This document shows positions 18,212 through 28,893 of a stretch of 64,000 bases of DNA, one piece after another (position 1 is the stretch's first letter; every line of letters begins with the position of its first letter). The stretch comes from Alphaproteobacteria bacterium (GTDB lineage: Bacteria; Pseudomonadota; Alphaproteobacteria; Micavibrionales; Micavibrionaceae): contig NVTV01000001.1 in assembly GCA_002401695.1 (NCBI GenBank), positions 358,501 to 422,500 of the forward strand, written 5' to 3'. Below the pieces are notes generated by a model that saw nothing but the letters and a program-made list of their open reading frames with translations, did not search any database and was not told the DNA's origin. Position numbers and translations under genes: made by a program.

Positions 18212-18799
18212 CTAAAGATCGTGACCACGGTCAAGCTCAATAAAATCGCTGAAGTTCTTTGACTTTACAACCAGCGTTTCAAGATGCAAAAGGCCGGGGT
18301 AAATATCCTCTATGGCAATATCTCCGCCATCTCCGATCGCAGCATTCAGATGTGATTTTGCCAAATGTATCTTGGTCAAATAATATTCCGCCACACCGCC
18401 ATCCATTTCATAACCGATGTCTTCATAACCTTTGGCTATATTCGTCGCAGTATCACACAAAACCTCAAGGTCTATCGCGCGATCAAGAAGCGGATAGTCT
18501 TGATGAGAGACATTTACAATGCGTTTCGGCACTGACTTAATTCGGCTGTCTGCACTGCTGTAAGGAAAGCATATATGATTCAATGCTTCTATAAACCTAT
18601 CATGCATATCCTCTGCAAGGTCATCCATTGCGGCCTTGCTATCACCTACCGTTGCATCTCTATACACACGACCCAATGCATTATTAAGCCTCTCATCTTC
18701 CCTAACCTCAACATGAGGTAAGGGCTCTTCAGAACTAAAATTCGTAAAGCCCCGCTCAATAGAAGAAAAATGATTTTTTCTAACTAAACTCTTACCCAT
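18212..18799 (-). CDS. hypothetical protein
   Basis: A 195-residue soluble, mainly helical protein of unknown family. I preferred ATG 18799 (GGGTGAG about 5 bases upstream) over a frame from 18937 whose extra 46 residues run into the divergent pabB promoter region. Features: an acidic N-terminal half (EEPLPHVEVREDERLNNALG), Asp/His-rich central helices (SKAAMDDLAEDMHDRFIEAL), and a C-terminal helical pair (VAEYYLTKIHLAKSHLNAAI). It may be a helical-bundle protein. It converges with the helicase gene with only 3 bases between the stops. Confidence 0.68.
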   Translation of the reverse strand: MGKSLVRKNHFSSIERGFTNFSSEEPLPHVEVREDERLNNALGRVYRDATVGDSKAAMDDLAEDMHDRFIEALNHICFPYSSADSRIKSVPKRIVNVSHQDYPLLDRAIDLEVLCDTATNIAKGYEDIGYEMDGGVAEYYLTKIHLAKSHLNAAIGDGGDIAIEDIYPGLLHLETLVVKSKNFSDFIELDRGHDL

Positions 18800-18911
18800 A
18801 AACTCACCCAATATATTTTCATCATTGTGGATAACAATGTTAGCAAAGTTTGTGCTTTTATAGCAAGTAACTCTATACTGCAACCTCACATGTATAACGT
18901 TTGAAGAAGCA

Positions 18912-20327
18912 ATGAAACCATTTGTCCGTGATGTCACTGGTATCGATTACCTCAAGGCTTTTCTTGCGGTAAAGCACTTACCCTACAGCTTGCTGCTGGA
19001 CAGTTCTGATACGAAACATTCCAACAGCCGCTACAGCTTTGTCATGTGCAACCCGATTGAAACAATCCATGTCAAAGACGGAAACATCACAGTCACAAAC
19101 TGGGAGCAAAAACTCTCTTTCACCGGTGATCCTCTCGCTATTTTGCAATCACGTATGAAAAGCTGGGTCAAAAAAACAACACATGTCGCCAATATGCCCC
19201 CTTTTCAAGGCGGCGCAGCAGGATTATTCGGCTATGATTTAGGGCGATATTTAGAAGAGCTCCCCGAAATAGCGACAAACAACACAAACATCCCTGACAT
19301 GGCCGTAGGTATCTACGATCAGGTTCTGGCACATGACGCCCTACTCAGAAAAACCTATATCTTCACCCATGCCCACAACAAAGAAGACGCCCATAAAAAA
19401 TGCGAGTTTTTGATTGAGCAGATCTCACAAGAATATGACACGCCGCACTATCAACCGCATAGCCTGAATTGGACAGCAAATTTCGAGCCACAAGATTACA
19501 TCAAGAAAATACAAAAAGTTGTCGATTACATCCATAATGGGGATATTTTCCAAGCCAACATCGCACAACGTTTTGATGCCGATTTACCTGAAAAATTTGA
19601 TCCCTTTATCCATTACCTGCATATGCGTGAGGTAAACCCCGCACCATTTTCAACATATATGAATATCGGAGATATCAAGATATCCTCCACCTCGCCCGAA
19701 CGCTTTATAACGCTGCGCGGTAAACACGTGGAAACCTGCCCGATCAAAGGCACACGCCCCCATGTCGAAGACCATACAAAAGACCGCGCCTATAAACAGG
19801 CCTTACAATCCAGCGAAAAAGACAATGCAGAAAACACAATGATTGTGGATTTATTACGCAATGATTTATCACGCGTATGCGAAGCACACTCCATCAAAGT
19901 CATCGATTTATGCAAGCTAGAAACCTTCGCCAGCGTCCACCACCTTGTCTCAACCATTCATGGAAAATTAGAGCATAACAAAACCGCTATCGACCTGCTG
20001 CGCGCCTGCTTTCCCGGTGGATCGATTACAGGCGCACCCAAAATCCGCGCCATGGAAATCATTGAAGAACTAGAACCAACACGCCGCGGTGCCTATTGTG
20101 GCTCTATGGGCTATATCGGGTTTGATGACACAATGGACAGCAACATCCTTATCCGCACCCTAACCTATGATAATGATCAGGTCAGCTTACAAGTCGGCGG
20201 CGGCATCGTTGCTGATTCAAATCCGGAAGATGAATATCAAGAAACGCTGGATAAAGCCGAAGCAATTTTTAAATCTTTTGAAACCGAACACAAAACCCAA
20301 AATACACACGTTTCTAAAGCTGTTTAA
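18912..20327 (+). CDS. pabB: aminodeoxychorismate synthase component I
   Basis: Converts chorismate to 4-amino-4-deoxychorismate with ammonia from PabA, on the way to p-aminobenzoate and folate. The 471-residue sequence is a complete chorismate-binding enzyme: IFQANIAQRF, PERFITLRG, CPIKGTRPH, VDLLRNDLSRVCE, and PGGSITGAPKIRAMEIIEELEP. The Lys in PIKGTRP (residue about 279) is the PabB signature; TrpE has Ala there. No fused PabC lyase domain is present. The amidotransferase subunit is encoded 1.3 kb downstream on the same strand, but two unrelated genes lie in between, one on the opposite strand. Confidence 0.9.
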   Translation: MKPFVRDVTGIDYLKAFLAVKHLPYSLLLDSSDTKHSNSRYSFVMCNPIETIHVKDGNITVTNWEQKLSFTGDPLAILQSRMKSWVKKTTHVANMPPFQGGAAGLFGYDLGRYLEELPEIATNNTNIPDMAVGIYDQVLAHDALLRKTYIFTHAHNKEDAHKKCEFLIEQISQEYDTPHYQPHSLNWTANFEPQDYIKKIQKVVDYIHNGDIFQANIAQRFDADLPEKFDPFIHYLHMREVNPAPFSTYMNIGDIKISSTSPERFITLRGKHVETCPIKGTRPHVEDHTKDRAYKQALQSSEKDNAENTMIVDLLRNDLSRVCEAHSIKVIDLCKLETFASVHHLVSTIHGKLEHNKTAIDLLRACFPGGSITGAPKIRAMEIIEELEPTRRGAYCGSMGYIGFDDTMDSNILIRTLTYDNDQVSLQVGGGIVADSNPEDEYQETLDKAEAIFKSFETEHKTQNTHVSKAV

Positions 20328-20353
20328 ACTATATAGATAATTGAAAAATCACC

Positions 20354-20827
20354 TTAGAAATTAAAGCCTGAATCCAGATCCGTTCCCGCATTTTTAACAT
20401 CAACATCCTGCTTATTTTCGTTTAGATATTGATTACGAAATTCCGCAAGGCTTATGCGTTCTAAGGTATGATAGACAATCGCTTCCGGATTGCTGTTCGA
20501 CATTTTTGTATTATAAGCCCCAGTTTCCATATCATAAGTGGTGTCTATTTGCCGCCTTGGCGCAACGCGTTCAGTATCGCCAATAATATCACCATCGCGC
20601 ATAAGAATAGAATGATATACTAAATCATTATCTATATCCGGCCCCAATAACACGATTTCATCGCTTGGCTCCAAGATGTCTTCATCCACAATCCAGTACG
20701 CCACAGCAGAATGGCAACTGGTAATAGGAATGGTTTCTTCCTCAGAATCACGAACATAATCAGCAATCAGACCAAGGACTGATTGCTTTGTTTGGCTACC
20801 AGTATTCTTTTTAAAATCATTCGTCAC
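20354..20827 (-). CDS. hypothetical protein
   Basis: A 157-residue acidic, soluble protein starting at GTG 20827 (no ATG is available near the frame start, and the ribosome-binding site is weak). No signal peptide. The centre is beta-rich (DDEIVLLGPDIDN-like region LEPSDEIVLLGPDIDNDLVY), followed by a helical segment LERISLAEFRNQYLNENK and a disordered tail ending DLDSGFNF. Unrecognised. It lies between pabB and an OmpA-like gene, convergent with pabB, and shares the upstream region with a strong divergent promoter. Confidence 0.65.
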   Translation of the reverse strand: MTNDFKKNTGSQTKQSVLGLIADYVRDSEEETIPITSCHSAVAYWIVDEDILEPSDEIVLLGPDIDNDLVYHSILMRDGDIIGDTERVAPRRQIDTTYDMETGAYNTKMSNSNPEAIVYHTLERISLAEFRNQYLNENKQDVDVKNAGTDLDSGFNF

Positions 20828-20902
20828 GTTTTACACCACAATCACTTTATTTCTTACCACTATAGCGTTAAACATATATATAAAACAAGTTACCCTTAAA
20901 AT

Positions 20903-20931
20903 TTGACATAAAAAGCAATTCGCATTATTAT
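20903..20931 (+). promoter_or_regulatory. sigma-70-type promoter of the OmpA-like gene
   Basis: TTGACA (20903-20908) and TATTAT (20926-20931) are separated by 17 bases, 26 bases before the preferred start codon. The -35 box is a perfect consensus. Confidence 0.75.
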
Positions 20932-20956
20932 AATTAAAAAAACGGGTTTGAAAAAA

Positions 20957-21601
20957 ATGTCTAGAAAAAATATATTCAATAAGGCAAGTGCCGCGGTTGT
21001 TGGGCTTCTCCTCGTTGTAACGAGTAATTCCACAAATGATATGGACGTTGAAGCCACAGAGATTGCTTCAATATCTACCAATGAGATCACACAGCCAAAG
21101 ATCACACCGCCGCCACTCAGCATTTTTTTTGGTATAAGTGAACACGACGTCCCCGAAAGCTCTAATCAGCAAATCAAGGATATTGCTCAATATCTTATTG
21201 AAACAGGTGATTCCTTTGAAATAGAAGGTTGTACCAGCCCCGATGGAAGTGACAACAGTAACTACGCACTTGCAACAGGACGAGCACACAGCGTTCTGAA
21301 TGCTTTGGAAGCAGAAGGTGTACCCATCACACGATATCGGGATATTGAAGGTATTATAGGACAAGATAGAGATATTTACGGAACAGGCGAAGGTGAATGC
21401 GCACCATTGGTCAACGGCTTGGCAGATACCGACGAGCAAAGTCGCCGCGCAAATGTCAATCTAAATCCAAACTACCAGCAAGATCCTCCAGAACCCCGTG
21501 AACCTTCAGAGTTTGAAAAAGGCATTGTTGAATTTGGTGAGGATCTATCAGAAACTCTTAAAAGCATAGATGGTTTCTTTTCTTCTTTAAGTAATGACTA
21601 A
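20957..21601 (+). CDS. OmpA-like domain protein, exported
   Basis: A 214-residue protein with a short basic and hydrophobic N-terminus (KASAAVVGLLLVVTSNS) that should act as signal peptide or anchor, followed by an OmpA C-terminal-like peptidoglycan-binding domain: the DNSNYALATGRAHSVLNALEAEGV helix corresponds to the LSxxRAxxVxxxL pattern and EQSRRANVNL to the terminal NRRVxI strand. A Pro/Glu-rich linker and a helical C-terminal tail (EFGEDLSETLKSIDGFFSS) come after it. No lipobox and no beta-barrel. It has its own strong promoter just upstream and interrupts the pabB-pabA pair. Confidence 0.75.
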   Translation: MSRKNIFNKASAAVVGLLLVVTSNSTNDMDVEATEIASISTNEITQPKITPPPLSIFFGISEHDVPESSNQQIKDIAQYLIETGDSFEIEGCTSPDGSDNSNYALATGRAHSVLNALEAEGVPITRYRDIEGIIGQDRDIYGTGEGECAPLVNGLADTDEQSRRANVNLNPNYQQDPPEPREPSEFEKGIVEFGEDLSETLKSIDGFFSSLSND

Positions 21602-21667
21602 ATAATTCCTACATTGGATGTAATTAAGCATTTTCATTCTATGCCTATAACTTTATGATCCTTTTTT

Positions 21668-22267
21668 ATGATCCTGATTATCGATAATTATGATTCCTTT
21701 GTTTACAATCTTGCCCGCTATGTCGGTAAGTTGGGGCTTAAGCACGATGTTCGACGCAATGATAAAATCACGATCAAAACCATAGAAAAACGCCTCCCTG
21801 ACGCAATTATAATATCACCCGGCCCCGGCACACCAGAAAACGCAGGAATCAGCGTTGATCTGGTCAAACAGCTCGGGCATAAAACACCGATATTGGGCGT
21901 ATGCTTGGGGCATCAAGCCGTTAGTGAAGCCTTCGGCGGGAAAACAGTACGCGCACAAAAACCCGTCCACGGGAAATCTAGTGTGATAACACATAACGGC
22001 TCTACCCTGTTCAAGGACATCCCAAGCCCCGTTAATGTGGGGCGCTATCACTCTCTCATCACCAACATACCAAAAGAAGGCCCCCTCACCATCACCGCGC
22101 GCAGTGACACGGGGGAAATCATGGCAATCCAACACGACAAGCATCCTGTTTTTGGTGTACAATTTCACCCTGAATCCATTTTGACAGAACAAGGTTTCAA
22201 CATTATCGAAAATTTTATAAATTACGCCCAAATTTGGCACGCAGAGCGAAGGATCCACATACCATGA
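21668..22267 (+). CDS. pabA: aminodeoxychorismate/anthranilate synthase glutamine amidotransferase
   Basis: Class I glutamine amidotransferase that releases ammonia from glutamine for PabB. The 199 residues begin ILIIDNYDSFVYNLARYVG, carry the nucleophile Cys in LGVCLGHQAV (about residue 80) and the His/Glu pair in FGVQFHPESILTEQG. The nearest partner gene is pabB, so pabA is the preferred name, although such subunits often serve anthranilate synthase (TrpG) as well. The stop codon overlaps the start of the LOG-family gene (ATGA), so the two are translationally coupled. Confidence 0.88.
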   Translation: MILIIDNYDSFVYNLARYVGKLGLKHDVRRNDKITIKTIEKRLPDAIIISPGPGTPENAGISVDLVKQLGHKTPILGVCLGHQAVSEAFGGKTVRAQKPVHGKSSVITHNGSTLFKDIPSPVNVGRYHSLITNIPKEGPLTITARSDTGEIMAIQHDKHPVFGVQFHPESILTEQGFNIIENFINYAQIWHAERRIHIP

Positions 22268-23190
22268 ATAACATCAATAAATTCACTGTCTATCTAGGAT
22301 CATCAGGCAGATGTCGCCCAATATTCAAGGAAACGGCCGCTGCGTTAGGCAATATAATTGGAGAGCATGGTAAATCTCTAATTTACGGCGGTATGGACGC
22401 AGGATTAATGGGCATTGTGGCAAATAATGCACTATCCTCCGGCGCGCATGTCACAGGAATTATTCCTAAAAAGCTAAAAGATAGCGAGCGCATCCACCCC
22501 GATTTAAGCGAAACCATCCTCGTTCCAGACTTGTGGGAACGTAAATTAAAAATGTTCAACTGCGCTGATGCAATTATTGGTTTGGCTGGTGGTTTTGGCA
22601 CCATTGACGAAGTTCTGGAAGCATTATATTGGGCGGATTTAGGCGCCCACGCAAAGCCCATCATTCTGGTAAACACAGATAATTATTGGGATGATTTCAT
22701 TGCCTATCTGCACACCCTGCCCGATTTATCGCGCGATCATTTTCTCATTGCCGATAATGTAACAGATATATTTGATAAGCTGGAGAGCTGGACACCACCT
22801 GCAATTACAGGCGAGATCAACAATATGCCCCATTTCGAAAATGAGATACTATGCGATACCGATGCCCCTATCATCTTCGAACAAGCCAGCATAAAAGACA
22901 GCTACTTTCTGGCCACGGCTCTGGGGTTAAAACAGCTCGACAAGCACCAACGCCACATTGGCTTGCTGAATGATAAAGGACAGTTTGACCATTTAATCCG
23001 CTGGATCGATAAAGCGCAGCAAGAACATTTCATAACAGATCGCTGCACACAGCTATTCAGCGCGGAAGCAGATATCTCTACATTACATAGAAAATTGGAC
23101 AAACAAGCCACTATTCATATAAACTTAGAGGAAGAAAAATGGGGGCCAAGCGAGACCAAAACCCATATAGAAATTCGGGAAACCGAATAA
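22264..23190 (+). CDS. LOG-family protein with C-terminal extension
   Basis: Residues 1-185 form a LOG/TIGR00730 Rossmann-fold domain (cytokinin riboside phosphoribohydrolase family, which also contains nucleotide 5'-monophosphate nucleosidases such as PpnN): VYLGSSGRCRP, IYGGMDAGLMGIVANNAL, and the nucleotide-binding GLAGGFGTIDEVLEALYW. The canonical PGGxGTxxE is AGGFGTIDE here. Residues 186-308 are an extra domain that I do not recognise, including QLDKHQRHIGLLNDKGQFDH. Start ATG 22264 is supported by AAGGA and by the 4-base overlap with pabA; a longer frame from 22234 has no comparable support. Usual LOG proteins are about 190-220 residues long. Confidence 0.82.
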   Translation: MNNINKFTVYLGSSGRCRPIFKETAAALGNIIGEHGKSLIYGGMDAGLMGIVANNALSSGAHVTGIIPKKLKDSERIHPDLSETILVPDLWERKLKMFNCADAIIGLAGGFGTIDEVLEALYWADLGAHAKPIILVNTDNYWDDFIAYLHTLPDLSRDHFLIADNVTDIFDKLESWTPPAITGEINNMPHFENEILCDTDAPIIFEQASIKDSYFLATALGLKQLDKHQRHIGLLNDKGQFDHLIRWIDKAQQEHFITDRCTQLFSAEADISTLHRKLDKQATIHINLEEEKWGPSETKTHIEIRETE

Positions 23191-23211
23191 AATGATAAAG
23201 TCAGGGTAATT

Positions 23212-23379
23212 ATGCTGAACGATAAGTTTAGAAACCCTACCTTAAAAAACTCCATGCTGGTGGGTTTCGTAAAAGACGATATATATGACGAAGAAGAAAC
23301 AATGAATATTCTGGTGCAAATGCAAGGTCATCAACAAGGCTTGAATTACATGCATCAACGTCTTGAAGCACCTTCCTGA
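23212..23379 (+). CDS. small hypothetical protein (55 aa)
   Basis: A 55-residue reading frame, MLNDKFRNPTLKNSMLVGF and on to MHQRLEAPS, 21 bases after the LOG-family gene, with CAGGG about 6 bases before the ATG. Internally it is Met- and Gln-rich (MNILVQMQGHQQGLNYM). Position, ribosome-binding site and operon-like spacing make it likely to be translated. A perfect 7-bp inverted repeat (CTTCCTG/CAGGAAG, 23372-23393) overlaps the stop codon. No function can be suggested. Confidence 0.5.
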   Translation: MLNDKFRNPTLKNSMLVGFVKDDIYDEEETMNILVQMQGHQQGLNYMHQRLEAPS

Positions 23380-23462
23380 CCATTAACAGGAAGCGATGAA
23401 CACCCTGCTTATTCTTTATTTTTATATCTCAAAAACACCAGAATTTTTCATTTATGTCAAGA

Positions 23463-23495
23463 AAAGCAAAAGCCGCACAATCACAGCGCAGCTTT
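23463..23495 (-). terminator. terminator of the atp operon
   Basis: On the minus strand AAAGCTGCGC pairs with GTGCGGCTTT (two G-T pairs) around a 7-base loop, followed by TGCTTTTC. It lies about 30 bases after the atpC stop. Confidence 0.75.
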
Positions 23496-23522
23496 ATAAA
23501 AATAATTAAATTCAAAGACGTA

Positions 23523-23933
23523 TTAAGCAGAAACAGCGTTTAACTTAGCCTGTGTCAGAGTAATTTTCGCCTGCACACGCAATTTATCTTCTGTTTCTTC
23601 AGACATTTCAAGGTCTTCCGCCAAATCAGAGAGATGCTGTTCAAGGCTTTCTTTGTTCAAATCCTTCACATCAATAGCCTCTTCCGCCAAAATAGTACAG
23701 CTCTCAGCCGTCACATCGGCAAAGCCACCCGCAATAAAGATTTCACGAACATCGCTTGTGCCTTGTTCCTTATGCAGACGAACAACGCCAGCGCGCAAAG
23801 AGGACACCAAAGAACAATGCCCGACAGCAACGCCAAATGCACCATCATCACCTGGCACTTCGACCATATACATCGACTCCGACACCAGCTTAGCTGCGGG
23901 TGATACGAGTTCAAAATTTATTACGTTGCTCAT
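23523..23933 (-). CDS. atpC: ATP synthase epsilon subunit
   Basis: Central-stalk subunit that couples rotation to catalysis and can inhibit ATP hydrolysis. The 136 residues open with the typical INFELVSPAAKLVSESMYMVEVPGDDGAFGVAVGH beta-sandwich and end in a helical hairpin (DLAEDLEMSEETEDKLRVQ). GAGGTAATAAA precedes the ATG. It is the last gene of the operon. The 119-base space between atpD and atpC is filled by a long hairpin element (23952-24054), which may affect the ratio at which the two proteins are made. Confidence 0.95.
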   Translation of the reverse strand: MSNVINFELVSPAAKLVSESMYMVEVPGDDGAFGVAVGHCSLVSSLRAGVVRLHKEQGTSDVREIFIAGGFADVTAESCTILAEEAIDVKDLNKESLEQHLSDLAEDLEMSEETEDKLRVQAKITLTQAKLNAVSA

Positions 23934-23951
23934 TTTATTACCTCTTCACTT

Positions 23952-24052
23952 AAAACGAAGGAGATTTGCGTATGGCTTGAAAAATAAGGCGAAGCGTAGA
24001 AAAATACGAGAGCCGAAATTTGACGCAGACCATACGCGGATATCCGAAGTTT

Positions 24053-24054
<2 letters not shown>
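23952..24054. repeat. long imperfect hairpin element A
   Basis: Arms of about 48 bases are complementary with interruptions: the best block is GCGTATGG at 23968-23975 with CCATACGC at 24029-24036, then GGC/GCC and CGTA/TACG toward the loop, and AAAAC/GTTTT at the outside. The core AAGGCGAAGCGTAG-AAAATACG resembles the core of the three other elements in the window, though less closely than these match each other. The element touches the atpD stop codon and ends 18 bases before the atpC start. Confidence 0.7.
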
Positions 24055-25525
<1,471 letters not shown>

Positions 25526-25545
25526 CTATAAAATTCTAATTCTAT

Positions 25546-26409
25546 CTATTTTACTATTTTTCTGTTCATCAGTTTGAAGAACTCCTCATCCGTCATCACA
25601 ATAAGACTTGGCTTCAAATAAGAAGCCTTCGCCTCTTGAAATTTCTTTTCAAATACCGGAACGGCTCGCAAACGCGCAAGTATATCCACGGCAAGTTTTC
25701 GCCCTGCCACACTATCACTTGGATAATGGACACCGGCAATTTCACGTCTATGTGCCACATCGATGGCCACTTTCTTATACTTCTCCGCATTTTCAGGATC
25801 GAATTCCGATAGAACCAATGCGACTATATAGGCCTGCGATGCATGACCTGACGGATAAGCCGCATGTGCAGGATTTGGAATAACAGTGCCAAGATCTTCA
25901 TCAAGTTGCGAAGGACGTGCGCGGGAAAAATGCTTTTTACGCTCCATAATAAAATATGTTTGATCGGCATGAATCAAAATAAGCAAGCTAATCGTATTAT
26001 AGTTCTCGGCATTTAAAAGCCCTTCTTTGACGAAAAACTCTCGTGGGCTTGTTGCTGCATTTTCAGAATAAATCCGCAAGCGCGTATCTTCATTACGCTT
26101 ATTTTTTTCCAGATTTTTTAAGAAAATTAATTCATCCTTGGTGATTTGAGAGCCATTGGCCGGCGGCGGCGCGACATCGAAGACTTCATCACGACTTAAG
26201 ATCATAGGGCCTACTTGCAAAAACTGAAGAAATGCCCGCCCCCATTGCTTATCTTCAAACTTAATATCATTGATGTTCACACGTGCATCTTCTGCATCAG
26301 TATCGGCAAAAACAGGTGAAGACACAGAAAAACACACAGAAACGAATGCCAACAGCATTAAGCTGCAAACATAACGGTAACGACTTCTACGTATCAAAAT
26401 ATGTTTCAT
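25546..26409 (-). CDS. periplasmic PAP2-family acid phosphatase
   Basis: A 287-residue phosphatase of the PAP2/class A bacterial acid phosphatase type, acting in the periplasm on phosphomonoesters or lipid phosphates. The signal peptide spans residues 1-35 (LAFVSVCFSVSSPVFA, then DTDAED). All three catalytic motifs are intact: K158-x6-R165-P166 (KKHFSRARP), P186-S-G-H189 and R222-x5-H228-x3-D232 (REIAGVHYPSD). It lies 22 bases after atpG and 57 before atpD, on the same strand, so it is very probably transcribed with the ATP synthase genes. No PAP2 gene belongs to the usual atpHAGDC operon, so this is a genuine insertion. Confidence 0.9.
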   Translation of the reverse strand: MKHILIRRSRYRYVCSLMLLAFVSVCFSVSSPVFADTDAEDARVNINDIKFEDKQWGRAFLQFLQVGPMILSRDEVFDVAPPPANGSQITKDELIFLKNLEKNKRNEDTRLRIYSENAATSPREFFVKEGLLNAENYNTISLLILIHADQTYFIMERKKHFSRARPSQLDEDLGTVIPNPAHAAYPSGHASQAYIVALVLSEFDPENAEKYKKVAIDVAHRREIAGVHYPSDSVAGRKLAVDILARLRAVPVFEKKFQEAKASYLKPSLIVMTDEEFFKLMNRKIVK

Positions 26410-26430
26410 TTTCTTCCCAAAATACTCGTT

Positions 26431-27342
26431 TTAAACGGCTTCCGCACCGGAAATAATTTCAATCAATTCTTTGGTAATATAGGCCTGACGTGCACGGTTA
26501 TATTGAAGGGTTAAATCATCAATCATTTCGCCCGCATTACGCGTTGCATTATCCATCGCCGTCATCCGCGCGGCTTGTTCACCCGCGGCACTATCCAACA
26601 TAGCGCGGAAAATTTGCACACCCAAATTACGAGGCAACAATTTCGCCAAAATTTCTTCTTCTGTCGGCTCAAAACTATAAGGGGATTTAATTTTATCCGC
26701 CTCAACGTCTTTATCACCCGCATCATCTTCTGCCTCACCATCAACCGCTTGAAACGGGATCAACTGCAATGATGATGGCTCTTGAACAAGGATAGAGCGG
26801 AAATCGTTATAAACCAAGCTACAGATATCAAACTCTCCGGCCTCGAAACGTGCCAAAATAAATTCACATATTTTATGAGCCTCAGCATATTCAACGCCTT
26901 TTTTACCAAAGACATCTTTAAACGAGTGAATTATTTTATCGCTAAACTCGCGCATAAGCAGGTCATATCCCTTGCGTCCGACACAAACAATAGAGACATC
27001 CTTACCCTGTTTTTCCAGAGCATAAATTTTCTGTCGCGCTTCTTTAACCGCGTTGGTGTTAAAGCCACCACAAAGGCCGCGATCTGCCGTCACCACAATA
27101 ATCAGGTGCTTTTGATCTGCGCCCGTACCGGCAAGCAATTTCGGACTGGCTGCATTAATAACAACATTAGCAGAAAGCCGCGACAGCATACCCGCCATAG
27201 AACGCGCATAAGGCTGTGATGCCTCTGCTTGTTCCTGTGCGCGACGCAATTTAGACGCCGCCACCATTTTCATAGCGGACGTAATCTTTCTTGTCGATTT
27301 AACCGATTTGATACGGTCGCGATAATCTCTTAGATTTGGCAT
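26431..27342 (-). CDS. atpG: ATP synthase gamma subunit
   Basis: Central rotor shaft of F1. The 303 residues have the N-terminal helix of the coiled coil ([20 protein letters not shown], then [14 protein letters not shown]), the Rossmann-like middle ([12 protein letters not shown]), and the C-terminal helix ([19 protein letters not shown]). An acidic stretch [18 protein letters not shown] around residue 205 is longer than in many homologues, as is common in Alphaproteobacteria. It starts 3 bases after atpA stops. Confidence 0.97.
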   Translation of the reverse strand: MPNLRDYRDRIKSVKSTRKITSAMKMVAASKLRRAQEQAEASQPYARSMAGMLSRLSANVVINAASPKLLAGTGADQKHLIIVVTADRGLCGGFNTNAVKEARQKIYALEKQGKDVSIVCVGRKGYDLLMREFSDKIIHSFKDVFGKKGVEYAEAHKICEFILARFEAGEFDICSLVYNDFRSILVQEPSSLQLIPFQAVDGEAEDDAGDKDVEADKIKSPYSFEPTEEEILAKLLPRNLGVQIFRAMLDSAAGEQAARMTAMDNATRNAGEMIDDLTLQYNRARQAYITKELIEIISGAEAV

Positions 27343-27345
27343 GTT

Positions 27346-28893
27346 TTACGCAGCCTCTTTCACAACAGAGAATGATTTCGTAAAGTCACCGATAAACGCC
27401 TTCAGACTACTTTCAAGATCTTTATCCAATTTTTTCTCTTCACGAATTTTTGCAAGAATTTCTGCGCCTGCACTACGAAGGCTCTCAAGCAAGCGTTGCT
27501 CATACACTTCGACCTGATCCACGTCGACACCATCCAGATATCCATTCGTACCCGCATAAATCACAGCGACTTGTTCTTCAACTGCCAAAGGCCTGTATTG
27601 CGGTTGTTTCAGCAACAATGTCAAACGTGCGCCACGCGCCAATAGCTTCTGTGTAGAGGCATCAAGATCAGATGCAAACTGCGCGAAGGCTTCCATTTCA
27701 CGATATTGCGCAAGATCCAACTTCATCGTACCTGAAACCTGTTTCATCGCTTTGATCTGCGCAGCAGAACCAACACGAGACACAGACGCACCGACATCAA
27801 TCGCCGGACGGATACCTTTAAAGAACAAACCTGTCTCAAGGAAAATCTGACCATCTGTAATTGAAATCACGTTTGTCGGAATATAAGCAGAAATATCGCC
27901 ACCTTGCGTTTCGATAATAGGAAGCGCAGTCATAGACCCGCCGCCATGTTCATCCGATAACTTACAAGAACGCTCTAACAAACGGGAATGAATATAGAAA
28001 ACATCACCCGGATATGCTTCACGACCTGGTGGGCGACGAAGAAGCAATGACATTTGACGATATGCAACAGCTTGTTTGGACAAATCATCAAAAACCAACA
28101 AAGCATGCATACCATTATCACGGAAATACTCACCCATCGCAGAACCGGCATATGGCGCCAAGAACTGCAGAGGCGCAGGATCAGAGGCTGTCGCAGCAAC
28201 AATGATAGAATATTCCATCGCACCTTGCTCTTCCAATTCTTTAACCAATTGCGCCACAGTCGAGCGTTTCTGACCGATTGAAACATAGACACAATACATA
28301 TGCTCATTCTTATTATCAGAGGCATTGATTGTTCTTTGATTAATAATCGCATCAACCGCAACGGCAGTTTTACCTGTTTGACGGTCACCAATAATCAATT
28401 CACGTTGGCCACGACCAATCGGCACAAGTGCATCAATCGCTTTCAAACCAGTTTGCATTGGCTCATGCACAGATTTACGTGGGATAATACCCGGAGCCTT
28501 CACCTCAATACGGCTGGATGCTTTTGCCTTGATCGGACCTTTACCATCAATAGGGTTACCCAAAGGATCAACAACACGACCCAATAGTTCAGGCCCAATC
28601 GGGACTTCAACAATTTGCCCTGTACGGCGAACAATATCACCTTCTTTAATCTCACTGTCACTACCAAACAGCACAACACCAACATTGTCAGCCTCAAGGT
28701 TCAATGCCATGCCTTTAACGCCACTGGCAAATTCAACCATTTCACCAGCTTGAACATTATCAAGACCATAAACACGGGCAACACCGTCACCAATAGACAA
28801 AACCTGTCCAATTTCCGCAACATCGGCTTGTGCGCCAAAATCTGCGATTTGTTTTTTTAGAATATCCGAAATTTCTGCTGCGCGAATTTCCAT
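27346..28893 (-). CDS. atpA: ATP synthase alpha subunit
   Basis: Regulatory nucleotide-binding subunit of F1. The 515 residues carry the Walker A motif [16 protein letters not shown] (about residues 170-185), Walker [12 protein letters not shown], and the arginine finger region [15 protein letters not shown]-like segment [16 protein letters not shown]. It starts one base before atpH ends, so the genes overlap by one base and are translationally coupled. Length is standard. Confidence 0.98.
   Translation of the reverse strand: MEIRAAEISDILKKQIADFGAQADVAEIGQVLSIGDGVARVYGLDNVQAGEMVEFASGVKGMALNLEADNVGVVLFGSDSEIKEGDIVRRTGQIVEVPIGPELLGRVVDPLGNPIDGKGPIKAKASSRIEVKAPGIIPRKSVHEPMQTGLKAIDALVPIGRGQRELIIGDRQTGKTAVAVDAIINQRTINASDNKNEHMYCVYVSIGQKRSTVAQLVKELEEQGAMEYSIIVAATASDPAPLQFLAPYAGSAMGEYFRDNGMHALLVFDDLSKQAVAYRQMSLLLRRPPGREAYPGDVFYIHSRLLERSCKLSDEHGGGSMTALPIIETQGGDISAYIPTNVISITDGQIFLETGLFFKGIRPAIDVGASVSRVGSAAQIKAMKQVSGTMKLDLAQYREMEAFAQFASDLDASTQKLLARGARLTLLLKQPQYRPLAVEEQVAVIYAGTNGYLDGVDVDQVEVYEQRLLESLRSAGAEILAKIREEKKLDKDLESSLKAFIGDFTKSFSVVKEAA

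Noticed and set aside
15000-23000. CRISPR arrays or tRNA genes
   Set aside because: No regularly spaced direct repeats and no cloverleaf-like sequences with T-loop GGTTCGA were noticed here or elsewhere in the window; the reading was by eye, not by a dedicated search.
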